Source: Oopsacas minuta (lineage: Eukaryota; Porifera; Hexactinellida; Lyssacinosida; Leucopsacidae). Taken from it: 64,000 nucleotides of DNA. Made by a program: the position numbers and the translations under genes. Shown piece after piece: positions 33,301 through 43,200 of this stretch. Location of the stretch: positions 310,001 to 374,000 of the forward strand of contig JAKMXF010000144.1 of the NCBI GenBank assembly GCA_024704765.1, written 5' to 3'. Position 1 is the stretch's first letter; the number at the start of each line of letters is the position of its first letter. The notes below the pieces were generated by a model that searched no databases, was not told the DNA's origin, and saw only the letters and a program-made list of their open reading frames with translations.

Positions 33301-35914
33301 AGAATCTCACATAATTTACAAACTTGACAGCAATGAGGCTATAATATCTATAACATTCCCTACTCAATATCTAGGCAACAGGAGACATACCTATTCATCA
33401 CTACTATCTCTAAGTATGAGTTTAAACTTTAACCCTGACACTGTATCCATTCTAGTCGGGAGCAGTGACTCTACAATCCTTACCAAAAACATCAGCAATT
33501 CATTCACTTCTCTTCTCCCTAGTTTTAGTCTTAATCTTGTCGAGGAAGGATTTTTCATAAATTCCCAACAAGCTTCAGAATTCGACCTGAGGAGACTGCT
33601 ATCTGAGCTATCTACCTTACAGCTGATATTTGATACTACGAGTAGTTTAGGTGTTGACGACAGGTTCATAAGTCTGTTCATGGCAGATCTGTGGGATTCT
33701 GTGATAGATAACACAGGAGAGGTGGCAGGAAATGTGGAGGTCTGTGATTGTCCTGATGGATTAATGGGACAATTCTGTGAGATGTGTTCCCCTGGTAATA
33801 CTCGGTTCCCTAATAACGGGGGACAGTTCGCACCCTGTCAGCCATGTTTCTGTTTCGGACACTCCACCAGCTGTGATCCAGAGGAAGGTACTTGTGTAGA
33901 CTGTCAGCAGAATACACAAGGAAGGTTCTGTGACGAGTGTAGAGAGGGGTTTTACGGAGACCCTAGTTCCTCTCTCGGTTGTCTCCCCTGTATGTGTCCA
34001 ACTGGCCCATCCTCTCCCTTCCAAGTGTCCAACTCTTGTGTAGCTATTAACCCCACACAACCAGAGGCTGGACACCAATGCAGCTGTCCCACTAGATACG
34101 AAGGACTGAACTGTGAGAATTGTGCAGAGGGACACAGAGGAGACCCTGTTAATGGAGTAGCATGTGAGAGATGTGACGTATGTTATGATCAATACATAGA
34201 ACTAACGGATGTTATACCAACAGAGATAGCAGTATTAGAAGAATTCGTACAATCCTGTCAGGACTGGCAAGATGGATTCGATTTCTTTGACAGATTACAA
34301 GCAAATATAACTCAACTAAGACAGCTGATTTCTCAAGATAAATTATCTAACAGTTCTACTGTCTGTCAGATTAAAGAATCGTTACTCGAAACTCGCGAAT
34401 TGTTGGATGAAATATCTCAAATTTTGATTACAATTCAATCACTGGACTTCTCTGAAACTGTACAAGGCACACAGCAACTGATCGAATTCGCTACATTTAC
34501 ATTCCAATCCAGTCTTCAAAATATTTCTCTTAATAACTTCATAGGCCCGCTGCTTAATAGCGATTTCCTAGATAATCCGTTTACTCAGTTCAATCAGTCC
34601 ATCGCTCTTCTTAGCACTAGCAATACATTCTACCAGACAGCTATACAATTACAAGCGGTTATATTTAGAGTAGATGCATTAATTGGTAGAATTATACAGC
34701 TGTATCTGTCTATCGATCTTACAAGGTTTCCTAATCAGCTGGAAGTGCTAGAGGAATATAATAATGTTATTTCTGAGGTGTCAATAACCGCACGTGCTTC
34801 TCTATGTGGTGATAGTCAAGAATGTGAAGATGGTACGTTCCAACGTCTCTTTGTGGTTGCTAACCTATTCCAGTCACATATCACGAACTTAACTGAACGC
34901 AGAAGTAACCTGTTAGAACCTCTAAATGCTCTCATCACTAACAGGTCTAATTTTGAGGATTTACTGACTCGACTGAATGACGTAAGAGGTATTCTAATCC
35001 CTCTTAACACTACTGTCTGTGAATTGGTACCACTGGTATATGACAGTATCACTCGTGTTAATATTAGTATAGAGCAATCAGCTAATGTTAGCGAACTGAG
35101 TCGAGTATCCTCAGAGATCCTACAACTGTCAATATCTCTAACGGTTGAAGAGGTGATGGAAATAGTTGTATTCATAAACATCACGTTTGCGGAGGTGATA
35201 GCTAATAATGCGTATTTGAGTCAAGGAGCTATTCGCTTGCAGTTGCCCGAACAATTCCTTAGGGATCTTATCAATCATTATGATCTTTTGGATGGGTCAT
35301 ACACTGAGTTACTTGCTCTCTCTCCCTTCGTTACTACAGATAATCTATCGGGTAGGACACAGATAGAAGAGCTCCAGCTGCTTAGAAATCATGTAGCTGA
35401 CCTCAGTGCTATCGTAGAGCAGATCATTATAGATATAACTATGATATCTGAGCAATCATCTATCATAACTGTACAAGTTGACAATGTTACGAATATTGTA
35501 GAAGAGACCCTTACACTGAGAGAAGAGAATCAAAAGAGATTGGTTGATATCAACGAGAGAGCGATTGAAGTGACGAGAGATATTGAAACCCTTGCTGATA
35601 AGGCAACGTCTCTCACCACCCAGGGAGCTGAAATAGTAGAACAGACACGTAATATTGGCAATACAGTTATTGGGAGGTTCAATAGACTGAATGAGAGTTA
35701 TCCACGTCTCCAAGCTTTGAGGGCTACGCTAGAAATACAAATATTAAAAGTTAGAGAGCTTGAAGCCCTTGCAGATAGCATAACCATGAGACAAGATGCG
35801 TTAGAAACTCTACTGATGACAACTGAAGAACATTTAGACGTTCACGTCCTATCCGGACAGCTACAGGAAATTGATGCTACAGGGAAATGTCTTAAATACA
35901 TCGGAGAGACTTAG
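30340..35914 (+). CDS. Laminin subunit gamma-like chain
   Basis: Six exons (30340-30582, 30793-31012, 31067-31512, 31981-32627, 32802-33174, 33266-35914) join in frame to about 1525 residues. A signal peptide (1-20) is followed by a laminin N-terminal domain (about 22-221, with YCLPQNGDLSVGR), a first block of Cys-rich LE repeats from ACHCFGHASTC, a laminin B (IV type A) domain (about 600-790, with FPTQYLGNRRHTYSS), a shortened second LE block (about 800-945) and a long coiled coil to the end. One IV domain between LE blocks is the gamma-chain layout. The tail ends GKCLKYIGET, keeping the gamma Cys used to link to beta and a near-terminal Glu. The protein is a basement-membrane component. Introns 1 and 4 contain MITEs. 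Confidence 0.93.
30621..30769. mobile_element. Tc1/pogo-like MITE, copy 2
   Basis: It lies in laminin intron 1. The left end is cccgttatatcgaacacgg and the right end ttcgatataatgggagttga followed by ctg, an inverted pair. The interior block attatcgcggttccttgagc is shared with the copies at 46948 and 53705. Confidence 0.8.
32640..32786. mobile_element. Tc1/pogo-like MITE, copy 3 (inverted orientation, eroded)
   Basis: It lies in laminin intron 4. The right end ataaccggagttgactg is followed by TA. Read on the minus strand it follows the other copies: a TATATC stretch, AAATTGTACAAATATGGTC, then CCGTCAAAGTAAC. The left end is degraded, so that boundary is approximate. Confidence 0.65.
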
Positions 35915-36099
35915 TATTATTTCTTCTCTCATAATCACTTTATGCTCAACTCCTATCTACATGATTTCTGTAACTATTAATAACTGTAATAGATTATTTT
36001 GTTGTTTATGTATCATATTTTGTTTCCATATTATTATTCAATTATATATTAATAGTGTGTATTCTGAAGTTACTGATTCATATTTAAGTTCTTGTTAGA

Positions 36100-36585
36100 A
36101 TGAAGAAAAGCCTCCGTAAGAAGCAAACATCTGATCGGAATGCAGACTTGTTTCACATACAGAAACCTAAAATAAACAACATTAAAGATGAACTACCGAA
36201 TACACGGATTGCATTTCAAAAGGACTTGAATTTGATTATGAATGAGATACATTGCATGAACATGAAAAGTCTGTTAGGTCAGAAGAGGAGAGATTATATC
36301 AAAGAGAGGGTGAGGGGATTAGGGGGAAAAGAGCCCAAAAGAAAATACATAAACTACAAGGATTATATGGTTCAGCAAAAAGTTAAACGCGAAGAAGAAA
36401 CGAAGAGGAAGGAAGAAGATCGGATTCTTGGAGCTCAAATATTTAAAAAGAAAAATGTCATCAAGGGGAGGGGGAGATGGATTGACGGGAAGGTTAAATT
36501 CGGGCCTAACGTAGGTAGGCTTAAGAGGGGAGTCTTGGAAGTTAGTCAAAAAGATATACACGTAGTCATAAAGAATAAAACTTAA
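36100..36585 (+). CDS. C1orf131: C1orf131 / Faf1-like ribosome biogenesis factor (DUF4602)
   Basis: One exon encodes 161 residues, very rich in Lys, Arg and Glu. The C-terminal segment GRLKRGVLEVSQKDI matches the conserved end of the DUF4602 family (yeast Faf1, human C1orf131), whose members join the small-subunit processome and 40S assembly in the nucleolus. The middle is a charged helix (KVKREEETKRKEEDR). It starts 185 bases after laminin and ends 86 bases before LRP2BP on the same strand. An AATAAA lies just after the stop. The family call rests on a short motif plus composition. Confidence 0.65.
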   Translation: MKKSLRKKQTSDRNADLFHIQKPKINNIKDELPNTRIAFQKDLNLIMNEIHCMNMKSLLGQKRRDYIKERVRGLGGKEPKRKYINYKDYMVQQKVKREEETKRKEEDRILGAQIFKKKNVIKGRGRWIDGKVKFGPNVGRLKRGVLEVSQKDIHVVIKNKT

Positions 36586-36671
36586 TTGTATTTGTAACAA
36601 ATAAATGCAAGTAAATTGTTATTTTTGTCAAAAATATAATTCCAATATTAGCACATTCCAGTTTGGTTGCT

Positions 36672-37722
36672 ATGGTAGATGAGATAGACGAGCCTGTATG
36701 GCTGAAACAGCTGGAGCATCTGTGTGAGCTAGGTCTACCACAGGCACACTTCCAGATGGGACAGTATCTCTGTGATAATGGAAGTTTCTCTGAGGCATTC
36801 GATTCATTCTCAAAAGGAACAGATCTAGGAAGTAAGGATAGTGAGTATCAGGTCGGAGTAATGCTGTTTGAAGGATTAGGAACTGAACAAAACTCTAAAA
36901 GAGGAATAGAACTTATGAAACGAATAGCAGACACAGCTGACTCCACAACAGATCATCTCCGTCCTAATGCTCAATTCCATATAGGAAAGGCTTACTACGA
37001 GGGCTACGGAGTCTGGCCTGATCACAAAAGGTTAGTAATTAACTCAACTCAAATACAAACTATACATTTATTAATATATTTCCTATAGAGCTGCTGAGTA
37101 TTGGCTATTGGCTTCTGAGGCTGGGAATGTTGAAGCAATGAATATGCTAGGATTTTTCTACACACGACCAGACACATTTGATATTAAGAAAGCATTCCAT
37201 TGGCATAGACTGGCTGCTAGGGGCGGATCAGTTGAGTCATTGTCAGTATTAGGGGTGTTCCTTACAGAAGGACAGGGATCCAGTCGGGACTTGGCCCAGG
37301 CCTTCCGCTGTCTGGAGAGTGCAGCTGATCAGGGAAGTGCGTACGCTAAAGGACAGCTGGTATACGCATACTATATAGGCCAATTTTACCAAAAAACTAA
37401 AGAGAAAGCTTTGGAAATGTTAAAGTTCGTATATTAATAGTTTAATACGTAATGAAATATGTATTCAAATGAATGTATTAGATTTGAAAGTAAGGAAGAA
37501 GTGATAGAAGAAGCAAGGAAATTAAAATTCAGGACACATCTAGCTTGTTCTGGAGTATCTTTAGCATACTTCCTTCTGGCTAGATGTCTGTCGCGGGGTA
37601 TAGCTAAACCAGAGGGAGAATTCGAAAACTTGAGTTCAGAAAAACTCTACTCTAAAGCTCATCACTTTGACAGGGAAATGGCAGCTCAATTGCAAAAGCT
37701 TGTTACACACGGAAAGATATAA
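36672..37722 (+). CDS. LRP2BP: LRP2BP-like protein with Sel1 repeats
   Basis: Three exons (36672-37030, 37089-37424, 37482-37722) join to about 311 residues. The second donor, AA|gttcgt, is weak but keeps frame and a typical 57-base intron. Sel1-like (TPR-type) repeats are clear: QAHFQMGQYLCDNGSFSEAF, YQVGVMLFEGLGTEQ, AQFHIGKAYYEGYGV, AMNMLGFFYT and SLSVLGVFLTEGQGSS. Order and length match LRP2-binding protein, a cytoplasmic scaffold that binds the tail of megalin (LRP2). The final exon (AYFLLARCLSRGI) also matches its C-terminal part. It sits in a tight same-strand run of genes. Confidence 0.85.
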
Positions 37723-37896
37723 CAAACTGGTCACTTATTAACATTAAATGTACTCTATTTAACATAACTGTATCAGATAGATATATATATTCTCCAAACG
37801 CGGTCTGTCTGGTAGTTTCATATAATATCCTTGTATCACATACCCAAGTATTGTATTTAATATGTCAATAAGATGGTTAGATGTACCATGCTATAA

Positions 37897-38341
37897 ATGG
37901 GCAACAGGTTACCAACTCATAGACCCAAGCCGAATCTCAGACCTCCATCATACCCAGGTGTACAAAATTATCATAGTAACCGCGGAGGCAGTAAGGTATT
38001 CTTTCCAACAGAAGATCCTGATAGTTGTAGACAAGAGGCAACTCAGTCTAGAGAGGAATCGATTTTACCCCGAAAAGATATATCTCATCCCAGAGAAAAT
38101 AGAAGACGGATTAGTCTGAAAGCTACTGCACCTTCTTTACCAGTGAGTACTACCATATTAATACAATAGTATGTTAATTGCAAACTCACTAATATCTGTT
38201 GTCAAAATTGCAATTGTAATTCCTCCTCATAGATATATTTGTAATTCAATCCTTTAATAAGCATGGAAGGATAATTATCTATAGAATGCGTCAGATGATT
38301 GGGAAGTGTCGGAAGAACCAAGGTATGGAGAGCTCATCTGA
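37897..38341 (+). CDS. Small basic protein with N-terminal MGN (unrecognised)
   Basis: Exon 37897-38142 ends CCA|gtgagt, and exon 38285-38341 follows ctatag, giving 100 residues in frame. The N-terminus MGNRLP would allow N-myristoylation. The middle contains NRGGSKVFFPTEDPDS and a basophilic-kinase-type site RRRIS. The short second exon encodes NASDDWEVSEEPRYGELI. It is disordered in appearance. An overlapping frame starting at 37862 is an alternative reading, but the MGN frame has the better donor, in-frame continuation and composition. The function is unknown. Confidence 0.45.
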
Positions 38342-38528
38342 TTACTAATATGATGAACTATATTACAAAGCCTTTTGATATCAGATATATATAAACCATT
38401 TACCCTAGTGTAGTGAATCAGGCAGACAGAATAACGTCACGCGGTATATTTATTTCTGTCTCGAGGACAGATAGGCCGATTTAATAATCAAATAAAATGA
38501 GATAAATATTGATTTGAAATAATCTCAA

Positions 38529-39935
38529 ATGAGTTGTGATAGATTTCTACGAATTTCTACATTTTTGGTATTTTGCAGTTATAATTTCCTGTGTGGAGTC
38601 GAGTATGCAGTTGTTATACCAACTCTATGGAACTATATATCAAGCTATGGAGCTAGCGAGGCATTCTACGGACTGTCTCTGTCGATATTCAGTATGTCTC
38701 GCTTGTTATTCGGCCCCTTATTCGGTTATTGGTATGATAAGACACATGGATTAAAGCTGATCGTTTGTTTTGCAACCTTATTCGAGATAGGAGGTAACAT
38801 ACTATACTTCATGGGTTTCTCTAAGTACTCAATACTAGCAGCTAGGTTTATTAACGGTATGGGTGCATCTGCTGGAGGTATTCTAGTTAGCGAGCTAGCG
38901 TGGACAATTCCGAAGGAAAAGCAGACACGAATATTTTCACTCTTCTTTGCTTGTTTCCAGTTGGGACTGCTATTGGGTCCTGGTCTAAATTTCTTCTTAG
39001 AGAACTTTGATTTCTATATCGGTCCGTTCCTAATCAACGCTCTATCAGTCCCGGGTCTTGTCATGGCGTCTTTTTGGACATGTCTGCTATTAGCTTTCAT
39101 CATTTTCGTAAGATCATACGTTAAACGGAAGATTAATTCTGATAATAGTAACAATCTCTTAGGTGTTAAGAAGCTTAATGTCAATACAGAAGGTACTCCT
39201 CTCATCAGGACAAAAGCTCTAACAGACTCATACAAACAGAATCTCACATCCACACAGACTACAGCAGCTTCTCTTGCTGAGTCTGGTATTCATCCTTACT
39301 TCTCCTGGAGGACAGTAGGCAATACTTTATTCAGAGACGAGTTTATCCTTCTGCTAGCTCTCACATTTGTTACTATGTTTAATCAAACTTGTATTGAAAC
39401 ATTCATTGTACCTTGGGCACAAAATAACCTATATTGGGATGAGAGCTATCTCAGTGTATTCTACATAATTGCTTCAATACAGGGACTAATATCATATTTA
39501 TTCGTTAGTATTCTAAGCCAGTGTCTAGGAGATAGATGGCTAATGGTTATAGGTCTAGGAGGGAATGCATTAGCTTATATTGTATTGCTGTCTGTGTTTC
39601 CTACGATTATTCCTAGCAAGATAGGGACACATGAAGGTAATGTTAATCTTATAAAGGTATACGGGACTTCTTCTATGATTATTATCTTTCTGCCTTTTTT
39701 CTTTGTTGGTGCTTCGTCTATCTTCTCTAAACTCGTTCCTCCTGAGATCCAAGGGGTATCTCAAGGGATCCGTCGCTCCTTCCTATGTCTTGGTACCATC
39801 ATGGGTCCGCTATGGGCTGGAGGTAACGTGAAGCGGCCTATGGTCATGGGTATTGTTTTGGAAATTTTATTTATTGTTGTTTTGATTATGACGTTTTTAT
39901 CTTGGAAGAAATTGAAAATGAATTTTAGGAAGTGA
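38529..39935 (+). CDS. MFSD8: Major facilitator superfamily transporter, MFSD8/CLN7-like
   Basis: One exon encodes 468 residues with about 12 hydrophobic segments. After the second helix comes the MFS signature region GPLFGYWYDKTHGLK. Helix 4 holds AARFINGMGASAGGILVSE, and helix 5 FQLGLLLGPGLNFF. A hydrophilic loop (about 198-255) splits the two six-helix halves. The opening EYAVVIPTLWNYI and the second-half pattern fit the MFSD8/CLN7 branch (lysosomal membrane, chloride conductance reported), but related MFS groups share these motifs, so the subfamily is less certain than the superfamily. The ATG at 38529 begins the frame. Confidence 0.75.
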   Translation: MSCDRFLRISTFLVFCSYNFLCGVEYAVVIPTLWNYISSYGASEAFYGLSLSIFSMSRLLFGPLFGYWYDKTHGLKLIVCFATLFEIGGNILYFMGFSKYSILAARFINGMGASAGGILVSELAWTIPKEKQTRIFSLFFACFQLGLLLGPGLNFFLENFDFYIGPFLINALSVPGLVMASFWTCLLLAFIIFVRSYVKRKINSDNSNNLLGVKKLNVNTEGTPLIRTKALTDSYKQNLTSTQTTAASLAESGIHPYFSWRTVGNTLFRDEFILLLALTFVTMFNQTCIETFIVPWAQNNLYWDESYLSVFYIIASIQGLISYLFVSILSQCLGDRWLMVIGLGGNALAYIVLLSVFPTIIPSKIGTHEGNVNLIKVYGTSSMIIIFLPFFFVGASSIFSKLVPPEIQGVSQGIRRSFLCLGTIMGPLWAGGNVKRPMVMGIVLEILFIVVLIMTFLSWKKLKMNFRK

Positions 39936-40296
39936 AGATTTGCAGATTTGCAGATTTCATACATCTAATAATCCAATATTATAATTTTATCATAGAAATG
40001 CAATTATGTAATAGACTTGTATTGTCTACAATACTCACAATACAATCATTATAGCAAACTTTAGTTTTTCCTAGACAAGACGTAGTAACTTAGAGTACTA
40101 CGGGTGATAATTATAACCGCTATAGAACACAAACCTATTAACCCATCGAAAATAATAACAATCTAATATTTGTTTGTTTACTAATGCTCCAGTCTAATCA
40201 TAACAAGTTCCCTAATCAAGAGCATTTATACAAATCATAACACACAGATTAATTATACATAGCTGAATTAGGCATAGCAAGCAGCCACTTTATATT
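39936..40296. other. Intergenic gap before the CHD gene
   Basis: This 361-base AT-rich gap holds no coding signal. An acceptor-like ggcatag occurs 19 bases before the CHD ATG. Confidence 0.4.
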
Positions 40297-43200
40297 ATGT
40301 CAGATGTATTGCCAATGGACCCGCCCCTCTCCGAGACCAATAATAACACGTCACCACATCAACCAATTCACAACTCTGCTAACAACACAAGTCCGAACAG
40401 AAGCGAGATATCACAAGTGTACTCAGAACCAGGGATAGCAGATAAGCATGATATTATTGCTAATCAGTTGGCATTTTCTAAGAATAATACAACACTCTCT
40501 AAGCATGAAACTTTGACAATTCCATTCCTTCCTGATTCAATTGATGATTCCATAGAAACAGAAACGGGTTCATGGAATGGTGCAAACCCTCCTGTAGCTA
40601 AGTTAGAATCCAGAGGCTCTGGTGTCATCTGTGATCACTGTTACTGTCCCTCCTCTCCGAATACTCTCAGTCCTACACTCAAGAAACAGAGACAGGCGCG
40701 GCAGCAGGACAACACGGCCCTGAGTGCTGCCATCCCTCCATTCCGACTTGCATACGCTCCAGCAGTCCCTACATCTTTCGTCATGTTACAAAGACTCCTA
40801 CAACTGAACCCCTCAAGACCTAGTCCGCTCCATTCCCCCAGGAGCATGTTCTCATCCGACAGAGCTCATCTCTCCCGGATTGCCCCCCGTCCTTTCCAGA
40901 GGACTCTCTTCCCTCAACGCCCCATCCTCAAACCTACCTTCTATTCTCAAACAAGAGATCCTATCCTCTCTCCTATCAGACTACATAACCGTGGAGTAAA
41001 GAGGAGAGGTAAGGGAGGTAGACATCTCATACTCAATAAGAAATCTCTGAAAAGGAAACTCGCAGATAGCTCTGGTGTATCTACAGACACAGATGAGGAT
41101 GCTAATCATCTCTTGTGTCGCCGATCTGACAGGAATATCGGTAAGAGTCAAAAGTACCGCTACGAAGTAGACCTAAACCTCAGTGATTCAGAGGACGACA
41201 GGCCCTCTAAAAAGACAAAAGAGAACATAATCTTCCGTCCCTCTGAAGTATTCGACCGTAAACCTACTCTAATGACAAACACGAGTGAGTTATTCGAACA
41301 GTGGCCGAGTGAGGAGGAATACGTTATTGATAAAGTACTTGGAACTCGTGTCATAGATGGAGATGATACAAATACAGATGCTGAACAGTTCTATGTTAAA
41401 TTCAAAGGATACTCTTATCTACATGCCAAATGGTCTACTCTATCCCTACTCAACCAGGTAGACAAGAGAGCTGTACAGAAGATTAACAGATACAGACAGA
41501 AGCAGCAGTCAGAGTTCGGTTTGCTAGACGAAGAGCCTTTTAACCCAGACTACATCCAGGTAGATCGTATCTTAGACGTGGAGAGAGTAAAGGATACACA
41601 CGGCACTGTATCTATATATTATCTGGTTAAATGGTGTTCTTTATCATACGATGAGGTTACTTGGGAGTTAAAAGATAATATACTAGACGAGGATAAAGTG
41701 AGACTATACGAGAAGATTAATACTCCTCCTCCTATCTCCTCTCTTGTACACAAGCCACGGCCTTCAACAGAGGTTCCTGTTACAAACTCTGATAAAGAGT
41801 ATAAAAATAAAAATTATCTGAGACAGTATCAGCAAGTTGGGCTGAATTGGCTCGTTATGAAATGGTTTTCAAGAAAGAATTGTATTCTAGCAGATGAAAT
41901 GGGTCTAGGGAAGACAATACAAACAATCACATTCCTCAAAACAGTCCTTGACTACGGGATTAGGGGACCATTTCTAATAATAGCCCCTCTCTCTACAATC
42001 CAAAATTGGTACAGAGAGTTTCAGAGTTGGACCTCTATGAATGTTATTGTATATCATGGGACTTCTATGAGTAGGAAAATAATCGAAGAGTTTGAATTTT
42101 ATTTCAAATCAATTGGCGATAAGAGAGGATATTTCAAATTTAATGCTGTTATCACTACGTACGAGGCTGTAATGGTTGAGGGAGGTGAATTGATTAATAT
42201 TCCATGGAGGGTTACTGTCATAGACGAGGGACATAGGTTGAAAAACACGCGGGGGAAATTAACTTCACACTTGAAGGCTTTTGACATGGAGCACAAACTG
42301 CTGCTGACTGGTACACCTCTTCAGAACTCTGTGGAAGAGCTGTGGTCCCTCTTAAACTTCCTGGATCCGATTAAGTTCGATTCGGATCAGGAATTCCTGG
42401 CGAAATTCGGTCAACTCCAATCAGAGGACCAGGTGGTCGATTTACAGCGGGTACTAAAACCAATGATGCTCCGTAGATTGAAAGAGGACGTTGAGAAGAA
42501 CTTAGCTCCTAAAGAAGAGACCATTATAGAAGTTGAATTAACATCTATTCAGAAGAAATATTACAGAGCAATTATGGAGAGGAATTTCTCTTTTATAGTT
42601 GCCAAGGCAACCTCAAGGAATGTACCTAATTTAATGAATTTGTTTATGGAACTACGCAAGTGCTGTAACCATCCCTTCCTAATCAAAGGAGCTGAGACTC
42701 ATATAACTGAGGACTGGCAGAAGTTCCATCCGCATGATCCCGCGTGGCGGTCACTAGTCCAGGCTTCTGGGAAACTTGTCCTCGTGGATAAACTCCTCCC
42801 GAAGTTAAGAGAGGGAGACCACAAGGTGTTGATATTTTCACAAATGGTAAAGTGTCTAGACCTCCTAGAGGACTATCTCATCTGGATGAGGTACCCATAC
42901 GAGAGGATCGATGGACAGATCCGCGGGAATTTGAGACAAGCAGCGATAGACCGATTCTCAAAACCTGGTTCAGATCGGTTCGTGTTTCTCCTCTGTACAC
43001 GAGCTGGAGGTCTGGGTATAAATCTCACTGCAGCTGATACAGTTATAATATACGATTCAGACTGGAACCCTCAGAACGACCTACAGGCTCAAGCTAGATG
43101 TCACAGAATAGGACAAGATAAAGCCGTTAAGGTATACAGACTACTAACACGTAACTCCTATGAAAGACAGATGTTTGACAAAGCTAGCATGAAACTTGGA

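Noticed and set aside
33761-34192. 143-codon frame antisense to laminin LE repeats
   Set aside because: Mirror of a Cys-rich coding region; no motif and no splice context.
37862-38119. Alternative frame overlapping the MGN-start protein
   Set aside because: It lacks a good donor and an in-frame second exon; the overlapping frame from 37897 fits splicing and composition better.
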